The notes under the pieces were generated by a model that searched no databases, had not been told where the DNA came from, and saw only the letters and a program-made list of their open reading frames with translations. Below, piece by piece: positions 34,015-42,894 of a stretch of 64,000 nt of DNA; within the stretch, counting starts at the first letter, position 1, and each line of letters starts with the position of its first letter. A program made the position numbers and the translations under genes. The DNA is from Desulfuromonadales bacterium (lineage in GTDB: Bacteria; Desulfobacterota; Desulfuromonadia; Desulfuromonadales; Geopsychrobacteraceae): positions 1 through 64,000 of the forward strand of contig JAHYIY010000002.1 of assembly GCA_019429255.1 (NCBI GenBank). Direction: 5' to 3'.

Positions 34015-35373
34015 TCAGGCCTCCAGTCCGTATCTTTCCAGCTTGGTGTAAAGTGTCTTGCGATCAATCTCAAGGATTCTGGCGGCCAGGCTCTTATTCC
34101 CTTCAACCGATGCCAAAACCTTGCCAATATGCTCCTTCTCGACCATCCACAAAGGAACAATCCCGGCGTCCACGGACTCATTACCGCCCTTTGGATAGGG
34201 TTGCCGGGGTGGCGTGAAGGGTAAAAGATCCAGCGATATCACCGGTTCCAGGGCCAGAATACTGGCCCGGCGGATGACATTTTTCAATTCTCTGATGTTG
34301 CCCGGCCAATGGTGGCTGTAGAGGGCAGCGACGGATTCATCGGTAACTTCCCAGGGGGGTTGATCGGACGATGTTTTTTCTTTTAGAAAATGCAGCACCA
34401 GCGGCAGGATATCTTCTTTTCGCTCACGCAAAGGAGGAAGATTAATTGGTAGCAGATTGATCCGGTGGAAGAGATCTTCGCGAAAAGTCCCTTTGTCCAC
34501 ACAATCCTGGAGTTTTTTATTGGTGGCAAAAACAAAACGGACGTCAACGCTGATATCACGGCTTCCGCCCAACCGTCTGAAGGTCCCGGTTTCGATGATA
34601 CGCAACAGCTTCACCTGGACGTCAAGGGACATTTCCGATACTTCGTCCATAAACAGAGTGCCATTGTCAGCCAGCTCGAAAAGTCCGGCGCGAGCCTTGT
34701 TGGCGCTGGTAAAAGCTCCCTGCATATGACCAAACAGTTCGCTTTCGGCCGTATTCACATCGAGGCGACCGCAATTAACGGTCACAAAAGGCTTGTCTTT
34801 GCGGCGACTGGCATCATGAACGGCGCGGGCAATCAACTCCTTGCCGGTTCCGCTTTCGCCAAAAATCAGTACATGCTCTTCCGTGGCTCCCCAGCGTTTG
34901 ACGACGGATAAAATTTTTTCAATCGCAACGCTTCTACCGATGATCTGATGATTTTCAAGCTTGCCGATGGCCATCTTGAGGTTGATGTTTTCCCGCCGCA
35001 GATGATTTTTTTCATGGGCCTTGTCGATGACAATCTCGAGCTCATCGAGCTTAACCGGTTTTGTGAGGTAGTCATAGGCTCCCAGCTTGATACATCTGAC
35101 AGCGGTATCTATGTCGCCGTGTCCGGTGAACATGATGATTTCGGGGACGCTGGAATGTTCACGCATCCTTTCAAGAGCTTCGACCCCGCCCATTTCCGGC
35201 ATTTTGACATCCAGAAGTACCACACTGAAGCACTCTTCGACATAGCGCTCAACGCCTTCCCGACCACTGGCAGCTGTCTGGACAAGGTATCCGCTGCGGG
35301 CCAGTTCCATTTTCAGAAGTTCCCGCAGAGGGGCCTCATCTTCGACAATGAGAACTTTCGCTTTTTCGTTCAT
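34015..35373 (-). CDS. NtrC-family sigma-54 response regulator
   Basis: A 452-residue enhancer-binding protein. The receiver domain (1-120) keeps the acidic pocket EDE, the phosphorylated Asp in LLDVKMPE and Lys in TKPVK. The AAA+ domain (140-375) has Walker A GESGTGKE, Walker B LFMDEVSEM and the sigma-54 contact loop GAFTSA in place of the usual GAFTGA. The C-terminal FIS-type helix-turn-helix (NKSLAARILEIDRKTLYTKLERYG) binds DNA. It overlaps the kinase gene by 4 bases and is the best candidate for the protein that binds the 17-bp palindromes. Confidence 0.93.
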   Translation of the reverse strand: MNEKAKVLIVEDEAPLRELLKMELARSGYLVQTAASGREGVERYVEECFSVVLLDVKMPEMGGVEALERMREHSSVPEIIMFTGHGDIDTAVRCIKLGAYDYLTKPVKLDELEIVIDKAHEKNHLRRENINLKMAIGKLENHQIIGRSVAIEKILSVVKRWGATEEHVLIFGESGTGKELIARAVHDASRRKDKPFVTVNCGRLDVNTAESELFGHMQGAFTSANKARAGLFELADNGTLFMDEVSEMSLDVQVKLLRIIETGTFRRLGGSRDISVDVRFVFATNKKLQDCVDKGTFREDLFHRINLLPINLPPLRERKEDILPLVLHFLKEKTSSDQPPWEVTDESVAALYSHHWPGNIRELKNVIRRASILALEPVISLDLLPFTPPRQPYPKGGNESVDAGIVPLWMVEKEHIGKVLASVEGNKSLAARILEIDRKTLYTKLERYGLEA

Positions 35374-36587
35374 TGAACATCCTGACCTAACGGTATTTTT
35401 ACATGAAATTCAGAACCGACGCCGATCTGACTGTGGACCTCGATGGACCCGTGATGCTTTTCAATGACGTCGTAGGTAATCGCCAGACCGAGGCCCTGGC
35501 CTTTGCCAACCCCCTTGGTAGTAAAGAATGGACTCCAGATTTGATCAAGCATACCGGGTTCAATGCCACAACCATCATCAATGACCTTGACGACAACTTC
35601 AGTCGTATTGAAATCGGTTTCGAGGCGAACCGTTCCGGATTCAGAAATCGCATGAAAGGCGTTCAGTACCAGGTTCAGAATGACCTGCCTTAAGGCGCTG
35701 GCGTCTCCCAGAACCGGGGGAAGAGGGTCACGAAGATGATTCTGTAGCGTAATTCTTTCATCCCGACCCTTGTGCTGCAGCAATTCCAAAACTTCTCCTA
35801 TAATCATGTTGAGATCGACTCGCTCGAAGGAACCATCCGATTTACGGCTGAAGCTGAGCAGGCTTTCGATAATTCCCTTGCAGCGGTAGGCCTCCCTGAC
35901 GATGACCTCCAGATACTTCGGGAACTCAAGCAGGCGTTGATCCCCGACCAGGCTTGGATCGTCACGGAAACGCCGTTGCAGCGCCTCGGCATAGCCCGCG
36001 ACAGAGGTCAAAGGGTTATTGATCTCGTGGGCGACACCGGCTGCCAGCACCCCGATACTCGACATTTTTTCGGCATGCAGGAGTTGCAGTTCGCGCATCC
36101 TCCGGTCAGTCACATCACGAAAGAAGACCAGGGCGCGAGTTCCGCCTGCCAGATCCTCAATCGGAGTAACCACCACATCATAAAAAGCCTTACGTCCGTT
36201 ATCATCATGAATACGGTAATACGAAAGGTGGGAACTTTTTCCACCTAAAGCTTTTTCGATGGGGCAGAAGTCAGGGTTCGACTTTTTATCCGCATGAAAT
36301 AAAGCTTTACAGTTTGTCCCGATCAGCGTTTCCGTTGGAAAAAAGCGCGGACAAACATGGTTACGATGCTGAACAAGTCCTTTAGCGTCATAGATAACGA
36401 CGGCGTCGCTGATGGCATCAAAGATCGCTTGCAGTTCGGCTTTTTTTACCCGCAGACTGAGGTTGGCCGCCTCAAGTTCCTGGATTTTCTGCCTGACCTC
36501 ACCGTAGAAACCGATTTTTGAACTTTCGATTCCGAGCAACGTATTAAGAAAGTTATCGTCCACCTGAGTGGGTTTGATCTGTTTCAT
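35370..36587 (-). CDS. PAS sensor histidine kinase, partner of the NtrC-type regulator
   Basis: A 405-residue soluble kinase with one PAS domain (about 50-165), H-box GVAHEINNPLTS near residue 195, and the ATPase motifs NLVLNAFHA, DDGCGI and GQGLGLAI. The PAS domain carries a Cys-containing loop (NPDFCPIEKAL) very like the third PAS of the kinase at 24945. Its ATG overlaps the stop of the alcohol dehydrogenase gene (TGATG) and its end overlaps the regulator gene. It likely phosphorylates that regulator in response to an alcohol, aldehyde or redox signal. Confidence 0.92.
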   Translation of the reverse strand: MKQIKPTQVDDNFLNTLLGIESSKIGFYGEVRQKIQELEAANLSLRVKKAELQAIFDAISDAVVIYDAKGLVQHRNHVCPRFFPTETLIGTNCKALFHADKKSNPDFCPIEKALGGKSSHLSYYRIHDDNGRKAFYDVVVTPIEDLAGGTRALVFFRDVTDRRMRELQLLHAEKMSSIGVLAAGVAHEINNPLTSVAGYAEALQRRFRDDPSLVGDQRLLEFPKYLEVIVREAYRCKGIIESLLSFSRKSDGSFERVDLNMIIGEVLELLQHKGRDERITLQNHLRDPLPPVLGDASALRQVILNLVLNAFHAISESGTVRLETDFNTTEVVVKVIDDGCGIEPGMLDQIWSPFFTTKGVGKGQGLGLAITYDVIEKHHGSIEVHSQIGVGSEFHVKIPLGQDVQ

Positions 36588-37747
36588 CAGAAGGATCTCT
36601 TTAAGATGCCCAGCAGATCTTCTGCGTCTGTCTGGCGCGGTGATGTCAGGACACAGACATCCTGCAGTGCCAGCTCCGCAAGCTTATTAAGGTCCTCTTC
36701 GCGAACCCCCAGAGTTCTTAATCCGCGTGGGGAGCCTCCGGCATCGAGTAAGTTTTCTATTACGCTGACCGTCATTTCTTCGGCAAATTCTTCGTTCCCT
36801 TTCAATTCGCAGCCCAGGGCATTCAGCAAGCCGGCAATCTTCTCCGTGACGACCGGGTAATCATACTTAACCACTTCCGGAAGAAGAATCGCGTTGACGT
36901 CGCCATGATTAACATCGTAAAGACCACCGATCGGGTGCGACAGGGCATGTCCGATGCCAAGCAGGGCGTTTGAAAAAGCCATGCCGGCATGCAGGCTTGC
37001 GCGCGACAAATCTTCAAGATCCTCGATACGATGTTCCCGGACCGCTCTGACATAACTTTTGGCCAACAAGGTCAACGCCTGCAACGCATTGACATCGGTC
37101 AAACTGGATGCCGCAATGGAAAAATAGGCTTCTATTGCGTGGGCGAGGGCATCGACAGCGGTGCTGCCGACATGGTGTTGGGGTAACGTCAGTAATGTCT
37201 CAGGGTCGGTCAGGCTGATATCAGGGGCAATGCAACGGCTCATAATCGTAAATTTGCACAGCTGTTCGGTATCATTGATAACCGCAAACTGGGACACGTC
37301 GGAACCGGTACCGCAGGTGGTGGGACACAGTACCAATGGTGGAATAGGTCGATGAATTTTATCACTGCCCCGATAGTCGCCAATCCGTCCTCCGTTGGCA
37401 CTTAGAATAGCGATACCTTTGGCAGCATCCATCGCACTGCCACCCCCAAGGCCGACAATAACATCCGCTCCCTTGGCGACATACTCTCTGAACCCTGATT
37501 CAATCTCGTAGTCTTTCGGATTTGGGGTGATCTGGTCGAAATAAACAACATTCAAGCCGGATTCATGTAAACTTTTTATTGCCAGGTCAACCCAGCCGGC
37601 TTTAAATACCCCCTGATCGCTGACCAGAAAAACCTGCTTTCCCCCTAATCGCCGGGCACAGGAGCCTACCTGCCGCAAAAGGCCACGACCGAAAATGATT
37701 TCCGGTACCTCAAATTTGTAATGCTGAAAGCCGCCTTTTCCAGTCAT
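36587..37747 (-). CDS. Iron-containing alcohol dehydrogenase, second
   Basis: A 386-residue iron-type alcohol dehydrogenase. GGGSAMDAAKGIAI lies near residue 95, PTTCGTGSDVSQFAVI near 138 and metal ligands DALAHAIEAY and HALSHPIGGLYDVNHG near 195-275. I chose ATG at 37747 because AGAGG precedes it and because the sigma-54 promoter at 37809 leaves no room for the longer reading. It heads the operon alcohol dehydrogenase-kinase-regulator-RHH. The enzyme and its sensor are thus co-expressed, which suggests autoregulation. Confidence 0.9.
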   Translation of the reverse strand: MTGKGGFQHYKFEVPEIIFGRGLLRQVGSCARRLGGKQVFLVSDQGVFKAGWVDLAIKSLHESGLNVVYFDQITPNPKDYEIESGFREYVAKGADVIVGLGGGSAMDAAKGIAILSANGGRIGDYRGSDKIHRPIPPLVLCPTTCGTGSDVSQFAVINDTEQLCKFTIMSRCIAPDISLTDPETLLTLPQHHVGSTAVDALAHAIEAYFSIAASSLTDVNALQALTLLAKSYVRAVREHRIEDLEDLSRASLHAGMAFSNALLGIGHALSHPIGGLYDVNHGDVNAILLPEVVKYDYPVVTEKIAGLLNALGCELKGNEEFAEEMTVSVIENLLDAGGSPRGLRTLGVREEDLNKLAELALQDVCVLTSPRQTDAEDLLGILKRSF

Positions 37748-37808
37748 TGAACCTCTTGACATCAACGGAGGGAAATCACTGACACCATATCTAATGCAGT
37801 ATATACTA

Positions 37809-37824
37809 AGCAATACTCATGCCG
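37809..37824 (-). promoter_or_regulatory. Sigma-54 promoter of the second alcohol dehydrogenase operon
   Basis: Minus strand CGGCATGAGTATTGCT: GG-N10-GC spacing and TTGCT -12 box. It resembles the GGCATG form seen ahead of the aldehyde oxidoreductase. Confidence 0.7.
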
Positions 37825-37876
37825 AACAATAACATTGTTTTATTTTTTTAAAGTTTCGTTCGCTCCATGCCCAGGA

Positions 37877-37893
37877 TGAGCATAAACTCTACA
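37877..37893. promoter_or_regulatory. Palindromic site between divergent sigma-54 promoters
   Basis: TGAGCA-TAAAC-TCTACA, with a weak left half. It lies 52 bp from the leftward promoter and about 284 bp from the rightward promoter at 38177, so it could serve either. Confidence 0.5.
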
Positions 37894-38176
37894 ATGGCGC
37901 AATAATCCTCAGATTCGACACTGTCGCTAATGTAAGTCTAAAACACATGCCTTATTAATCCTCTGGAAAGAATCTAAAGTCATTTATTATAAATAGTTAG
38001 CTGTTTTTTATGTTTTCTCATCTGTCCGTACCCGGATCAGGCCAAATTTATTGATTCTGCTGAATGTGAATAGACGCAGAAAAATCTATCCATTTTCTCC
38101 CCATCATTTACCTACAATACCCGCTATCAATATCAAAAAACTAAAGAAAAAACCGATATAACGCCGTTTTTATTTG

Positions 38177-38192
38177 TGGCACCGGTATTGCA
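38177..38192 (+). promoter_or_regulatory. Sigma-54 promoter of the small-protein/membrane/porin operon
   Basis: TGGCACCGGTATTGCA, a perfect TGGCAC-N5-TTGCA match. The first start codon is 122 bp further on. Confidence 0.88.
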
Positions 38193-38314
38193 GTGGGTCA
38201 CTGCGTCACCAGGCAGCACGGCAGTATTGAAGTCTCTAAGTCTCTTTAATAGCAGGGGAAGGTCGTTCCAGGCCTTTTTCGTTACAGCGTTTCAAAAAAC
38301 CAGGAGGACAAGAA

Positions 38315-38587
38315 ATGCCAAAGTATCTTATCGAACGTGAGCTGCCCGGGGCAGGTGATCTTACGCCTGAAGTTCTGCAACAGATCTCTCAAAAATCATG
38401 TACCGTCTTGCAAGGGCTGGGGCCCCAGATTCAGTGGGTTCAGAGTTACGTTACCGCAGACAAAATCTACTGTATCTACCTTGCCCCAAACGCGGAAATG
38501 GTCCTTGAACATGCCCGTCAGGGGGAGTTTCCCGCTAACACTGTTGTCGAGGTCAAGTCAATCATCGATCCAACCACCGCGGAATAA
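38315..38587 (+). CDS. DUF4242-like small protein (90 aa)
   Basis: A 90-residue soluble protein. It begins MPKYLIERELPGAGDLTPEVL and ends EVKSIIDPTTAE, a layout typical of the DUF4242 family, predicted ferredoxin-like alpha/beta folds of unknown function. GGAGGACAAGAA precedes the ATG. It is the first gene of a sigma-54 operon with a membrane protein and a porin. Confidence 0.8.
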   Translation: MPKYLIERELPGAGDLTPEVLQQISQKSCTVLQGLGPQIQWVQSYVTADKIYCIYLAPNAEMVLEHARQGEFPANTVVEVKSIIDPTTAE

Positions 38588-38654
38588 GCAACTATTGATT
38601 CATTTTGTGATTTTCGCGGGAAGATTCCCGCGAAAATCACTCAGGAGGAAGGTT

Positions 38655-39182
38655 ATGACCCTAGCAATACTTGTAGCTATCAGTTTGATGTGGATTTCCG
38701 TAGCGATTCTGTTTTTAGGCAAGGGAGAAGCCAAAGGTACCGGAGCCATCACTGCTTTTGTTGGCCTGGTGACGGTCGTCGGCGCCTTTGTCCAGACCGC
38801 CCTGTTTCAGGACGGCTTTACCGGAGGGCTGTTGTTCGCTCACGGTCTGCTGTATTGCACCGTCGCCTACGCGTTAATGACCGGGCTTGAAGATCTGCGT
38901 TCCGTGGGGAACGTCAGTTTAACCGTCGCCTGTATTTCAGCTATCTACATGGTTCTGTTCTTTACCGGCGGCATCGCTGCGGACGGCTCCGTGCTCATCG
39001 GCCAGAGCAATTACTTCGCCCTGGCGTGCGCCGGGTATACGGTGCTGACCCTGGAAGTGTGGCTGAACGCCTACGGCAAACTCAAGGCCAGTACCCTGGC
39101 CTGGTCTTTGATCATCTGGGTTCCCGTCGGCTTATGGATTCCGGCCTTCATGCTGATGTCCACAGGCGCACTGCCATTTTAA
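38655..39182 (+). CDS. AmiS/UreI-like membrane protein
   Basis: A 175-residue protein with about six transmembrane helices (residues 2-22, 31-50, 58-78, 87-107, 120-140, 148-168) and short loops. Size, helix number and the C-terminal WVPVGLWIPAFML segment fit the AmiS/UreI channel family, which conducts small uncharged amides or urea. Sequence support is moderate. A channel for a small alcohol or amide would fit this island. The ATG follows AGGAGGAAGGTT. Confidence 0.68.
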   Translation: MTLAILVAISLMWISVAILFLGKGEAKGTGAITAFVGLVTVVGAFVQTALFQDGFTGGLLFAHGLLYCTVAYALMTGLEDLRSVGNVSLTVACISAIYMVLFFTGGIAADGSVLIGQSNYFALACAGYTVLTLEVWLNAYGKLKASTLAWSLIIWVPVGLWIPAFMLMSTGALPF

Positions 39183-39261
39183 TTTTATCTGCCATTTATC
39201 ATTTCAAACCAGCTGCCGGCGGCGTGAACAGCTCCGGCAGCCTTGAAAGGACGGAAACAAC

Positions 39262-40416
39262 ATGAAATCAGCACAGATTTTAAGGGGACTCCTGACGTGT
39301 TTTATTGTTCTTGCACTCAGCCTTCCCGCTTCAGCGGCAATTACCCTTTATGATAAAGATGAAACAACCTTCAGTGTTGATGGATCGTTCAACACCTTCT
39401 ACGTTTACAGCCAGAGCGATAAAAATACCGAAATGGAAGCAATCTCCGGTCCGGACCGCGATCAGTCGCGGGTCAAAATGGGCTTTCTCCCCAACTGGAT
39501 CGGTTTTAATTTCGGTAAACAGGTGGGAGACCTTAAATTAGGTGGTCGCTCGTCTTTCTGGGTCACAATCAATGACAGCGACAACAACTTAACGGAAACC
39601 GGTATTGATGTCCGGCAGTTCTACGGAACTGTTGACTCAAGCTGGGGCCAGATTCTGTTCGGTAAAGACTTCACCCTGTTCAACCGTTCAAATATTTTTC
39701 TGGACGAAATCCTGCTGGGCTATGGCAATGTCAGTGATACCCTGGGATTGCTAGACGGTAATGGTGTGTCCTTCGGCAATATCGGCACAGGCTACACCTA
39801 CCCCTTCCCTTCGGCACAGATCACTTACCGCACGCCCGAACTCCATGGTTTCAAGCTGGCCATCGGCATCATCGACCCATCACGAACCGTTGACAATGGT
39901 CAGGAAAAAACCCCTCGTTTTGAAGGTGAGTTGACTTATAATTACCAGTTTAATCGTGGCGACATCACCGCCTGGAGTGGGTTTCTCTATCAGAAGTCCG
40001 AAAGCACAAGTGCCGGTATCACTGACATCACGACCAAGGGTGTTTCCTATGGTGTCCGGGTCCGTTTTGCCAACGTCGGACTCCACGCTTCAGGCTTCAA
40101 TGCTGAAGGGCTTGGTTTTCTGTTAGGGGCTGGAGCTGACACCACCATTCCTGACCTAACTGTGGCGGGGGACAGTGAAGGCTATCTTTTGCAGGCCTCC
40201 TATACCCATGGTCCGGTTCGTTTGGTCGGATCTTATGGGCAAAACGAATTAAAAGCTGCACAGCGTTGGAAAAACGAAACCATGACCGGTGCGGTATTTT
40301 ACGATATCAATCAATATTTCAAAGCTGTCGCCGAATACAACGTCAACGAAATATCCATCGGCAGTGCCAAGGAAGAAACGAACACCATCGCACTGGGTTT
40401 AATCGTCAATTTCTGA
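39262..40416 (+). CDS. Outer-membrane porin
   Basis: A 384-residue protein. A signal peptide ends LPASAA near residue 27. The rest alternates short amphipathic strands, has no Cys, and ends in a Phe (LGLIVNF), the usual signal for insertion of outer-membrane beta-barrels. The alternating strand pattern and RxxYG-type motifs (RQFYGTVDSSWGQILFGKD) fit general porins. GGACGGAAACAAC precedes the ATG. It is last in the sigma-54 operon and probably admits the substrate of the island enzymes. Confidence 0.85.
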   Translation: MKSAQILRGLLTCFIVLALSLPASAAITLYDKDETTFSVDGSFNTFYVYSQSDKNTEMEAISGPDRDQSRVKMGFLPNWIGFNFGKQVGDLKLGGRSSFWVTINDSDNNLTETGIDVRQFYGTVDSSWGQILFGKDFTLFNRSNIFLDEILLGYGNVSDTLGLLDGNGVSFGNIGTGYTYPFPSAQITYRTPELHGFKLAIGIIDPSRTVDNGQEKTPRFEGELTYNYQFNRGDITAWSGFLYQKSESTSAGITDITTKGVSYGVRVRFANVGLHASGFNAEGLGFLLGAGADTTIPDLTVAGDSEGYLLQASYTHGPVRLVGSYGQNELKAAQRWKNETMTGAVFYDINQYFKAVAEYNVNEISIGSAKEETNTIALGLIVNF

Positions 40417-40503
40417 TCCATTACAAGGCAAGCCATCCTTCACAGCCAGGCGGGATGAGGCCCCTGACAGCTGGATGGTGTTTGAACCTTTGCTAAAAAG
40501 ACC

Positions 40504-40546
40504 GTGAAGGAGCTGCAGGAAACATTGTTTCCGGCAGCTCCTTCAC
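40504..40546 (+). terminator. Long stem-loop behind the porin gene
   Basis: GTGAAGGAGCTGC-A-GGAAAC and GTTTCC-G-GCAGCTCCTTCAC form a 20-bp stem around ATT, with one mismatch. There is no T-run, so it could also be a processing or mRNA-stability hairpin. Otherwise I see no gene between 40417 and 40968. Confidence 0.6.
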
Positions 40547-40848
40547 CCAATCCAGCGCCTGAAAAAGCAAAGAGGATGGAAGCGTCTTGAGTAAAAAACG
40601 TCGTCCTTGTCAAAAACTGCCTTTCGCAAAACTGTTCCGGGCGCACCTTGGACATAAAGCCTCCGTCAGGGGGTTTTTTTCTGCGTTTTTCCCTGACTGA
40701 AGCTCCATGTCGCCCTTGCTTCGCCGCGGGGTTGCTTTTGACTTGCAGATGACCGTGGCGCTGGTCAGGCAATGGGTGGTCTTGCTGAAAGCACACGGGT
40801 TGCGAATGATGTGCTGAATTAAGGCCGGTCGCGGTGCGGACAACTGTT

Positions 40849-40895
40849 GCAAAAACTAAAAAGCGCCCGCAACATCTCGTGGTGTGCGGGCGCTT
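40849..40895 (-). terminator. Rho-independent terminator of mftD
   Basis: AAGCGCCCGC and GCGGGCGCTT pair; on the minus strand TTTTAGTTTTT follows. It lies about 75 bp after the mftD stop. Confidence 0.85.
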
Positions 40896-40968
40896 GGTCC
40901 TTCCGTGAATCTTTGGTTGCTACGGTCACATGGAACCAGAACATGTGACTGCTATTCGAGGAAGCTGG

Positions 40969-42144
40969 TCAGGCACCGACCTTCCTCTCGAACCCTGCCG
41001 GGATGATCAGGTCATTCGGACTCAAGTCCTTGATGGAGGAGTGACCCATGGCCAGGAGGAACGAATCGAGGCCATTGCGCATGAGGTCGAGTACATTCTC
41101 AACGCCGGTCTGGCCGTTGGCGGAGAGGCCCCACAGGTATCCGCGGCCGATCATGACTGCCTTGGCACCCAGGGCGAGCGACTTCGCTACGTCTGTTCCG
41201 CGGCGGATGCCACCGTCCAGCACGATCTCGACATCTTTGCCGACGGCGTCGGCGATGCCGGGCAGGAAGCGGATGGCAGCCGGAGTCGAATCCAGGTTGT
41301 TGCCGCCATGGTTGGAGACGGATATTGCCGTTACGCCGGCGTCAACCGCTCTTCTGGCGTCGTCGATGCGGGTGATGCCCTTGAGCATAAAAGGCCCGCC
41401 CCATTCCTTGGCAATCCACGCCACATCTTCCCATGTCGGCGGAGGTGTCATCATCCACTCACCGTATGCCTGGAAGAAGGTCGGTGCCGGCTCACCGGAC
41501 TTGGCGGCATTGGGGGCCTTCAGGTCGGGGATGTAGAAGGCTTTGGCAAACTCCCACATCCACTTCGGCTTGGAGATCGCCTGGGGCATAAAGTACATCA
41601 TTGTCTTCAGATCCATCCGCTCGGGGATCTTCGGGCTCCCCCAGTCACGGCCGTGGGCATAGCACCAGTCGAGGGTGAGGATCATACCGACCGCCCCGGC
41701 AGCGCGGGCGCGCTCGACGCGCTGTTTCATTATCTCGCGGGAACCGGACCAGTAGGCCTGGAAGAAGGTCTTGGGGCAGGCCGCGCATACTTCTTCAATG
41801 GATTTGCTGGCGAATTGACTGAGGCTCATGGCTGTACCGCGGCTCGCCGCTGCGCGGGCGGCCGCCACTTCTCCGTCGGGATTTACCGCCTGAACACCGG
41901 CGGGGGAGATGAATACCGGCTGGGAGAGTTCCTGGCCCATGATGGTAGTTGTCTGGTCACGGGTGCCGGACAGACCGGCAATGTGCGGGGCAACCCCCAG
42001 TTCGGCAAAGGACTCCGTGTTGTCCCTGTAGGTGATCCCCTTTTCCGACCCGGCGAGGATCGCCTTGGAGACTGCTCGCGGCAGACGTTTTTCTGCCAAA
42101 CGTTCCGCCTCGGCTACGGTTTCGAACCAGATTGTCTTGCCCAT
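40969..42144 (-). CDS. mftD: Mycofactocin FMN-dependent oxidoreductase MftD
   Basis: A 391-residue alpha-hydroxyacid-oxidase-like flavoprotein. Motifs include PVFISPAGVQAVNPDGEVAAARAAA near residue 75, LTLDWCYAHGRD near 155, FMLKGI near 255, the catalytic His in SVSNHGGNNLDSTPAA near 285 and LDGGIRRGTDVAKSLALGAKAVMIGR near 318. In mycobacteria MftD deaminates the cyclised Val-Tyr intermediate and yields premycofactocin. It lies 17 kb from mftABC, an unusual separation. A palindromic site at 42296 lies upstream; I could not find a matching -24/-12 promoter. Confidence 0.94.
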   Translation of the reverse strand: MGKTIWFETVAEAERLAEKRLPRAVSKAILAGSEKGITYRDNTESFAELGVAPHIAGLSGTRDQTTTIMGQELSQPVFISPAGVQAVNPDGEVAAARAAASRGTAMSLSQFASKSIEEVCAACPKTFFQAYWSGSREIMKQRVERARAAGAVGMILTLDWCYAHGRDWGSPKIPERMDLKTMMYFMPQAISKPKWMWEFAKAFYIPDLKAPNAAKSGEPAPTFFQAYGEWMMTPPPTWEDVAWIAKEWGGPFMLKGITRIDDARRAVDAGVTAISVSNHGGNNLDSTPAAIRFLPGIADAVGKDVEIVLDGGIRRGTDVAKSLALGAKAVMIGRGYLWGLSANGQTGVENVLDLMRNGLDSFLLAMGHSSIKDLSPNDLIIPAGFERKVGA

Positions 42145-42195
42145 TGATTTTACCTCCTGAAATTTCCGGTCATCATACCGGTGTTTGAAATATGA

Positions 42196-42221
42196 GCGGC
42201 AAGCTTACATCTGCTTGCCGC
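42196..42221. promoter_or_regulatory. Hairpin/operator-like inverted repeat ahead of mftD
   Basis: GCGGCAAG and CTTGCCGC, perfect 8-bp arms around a 10-nt spacer. It lies between mftD and its palindromic site, 52 bp ahead of the start codon. Confidence 0.45.
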
Positions 42222-42295
42222 ATCTGTTTAGCAGTACCTGCCTCAGGCGAATATCGCACAATTTGTGTAGCAATTATCCACTTTGCCGTAGGTTA

Positions 42296-42312
42296 TGTAG
42301 AGAAATGCTACA
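42296..42312. promoter_or_regulatory. Palindromic enhancer-like site (mftD)
   Basis: TGTAGA-GAAAT-GCTACA followed by CTG. It is the most symmetrical of the seven sites together with 33761. Confidence 0.62.
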
Positions 42313-42894
42313 CTGATGGATATCTCTTTTGTGTCTGTCGAACTGTTGAGCAGAGCTAAAACGGTGCCACATCGTCTTTGATGGGACCGGGTGTTCTAAC
42401 TGTTCCATAAAGTCTAAAGACCCTTTGCAACAGGGCTGCCGAGCGTTTGGCGACTTGTGCGGAGCTGCTGGGATGGCGAGCATTTCTGCGGGGTGGTCTG
42501 TTTCACAAACGCGCATTTACTATTATGCAACCTTCGGGCCTAGTCGTAACAACGTTTGATTGTTTTAAATGTCTGGCGGCGGTGCCGTGGAAGAAACAGA
42601 TAACATCGATCTGGGTTAGATAATCAATGTCCGATCATGGCGCTAACAGTCGTTTTTCTCCGTCAGGCGAGGGTCTAGTACCTCACCTCTGGATAGTGAT
42701 GGTGCGCTCAATTGCAAAGATCTCATCAATAAAGCTGTTGGAAACGCTGTTTCCGGCGGCTTTATCACGACCCCATTGCACTTGGGGCATTTCACAGCTA
42801 AGATATAGAGATTCATTCAGGTTGATTGCTCATCTGGCGGATCGACAATTCAAGTTTCTGAACAGAAAATAAATAGATAACCTCAGGATCCAGC
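42313..42894. other. Gene-free stretch
   Basis: About 580 bp with only short, unconvincing reading frames on both strands. I see no -24/-12 promoter for the gene at 42895. The sequence may hold a decayed gene that I cannot identify. Confidence 0.4.

Noticed and set aside
40440-40852. Minus-strand frames of 118 and 80 codons behind the porin gene
   Set aside because: They overlap each other in different frames, cover the 20-bp hairpin and resemble no family.
40930-42147. Open frame of 405 codons on the plus strand
   Set aside because: It lies antisense to mftD, whose motifs are unmistakable. Its composition (Gly, Arg, His rich) is typical of a mirror frame of a GC-rich gene.
42274-42872. Two frames of about 80 codons in the mftD-42895 gap, considered as transposase remnants
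   Set aside because: A short stretch looked faintly transposase-like, but no catalytic motif or terminal repeat could be found.
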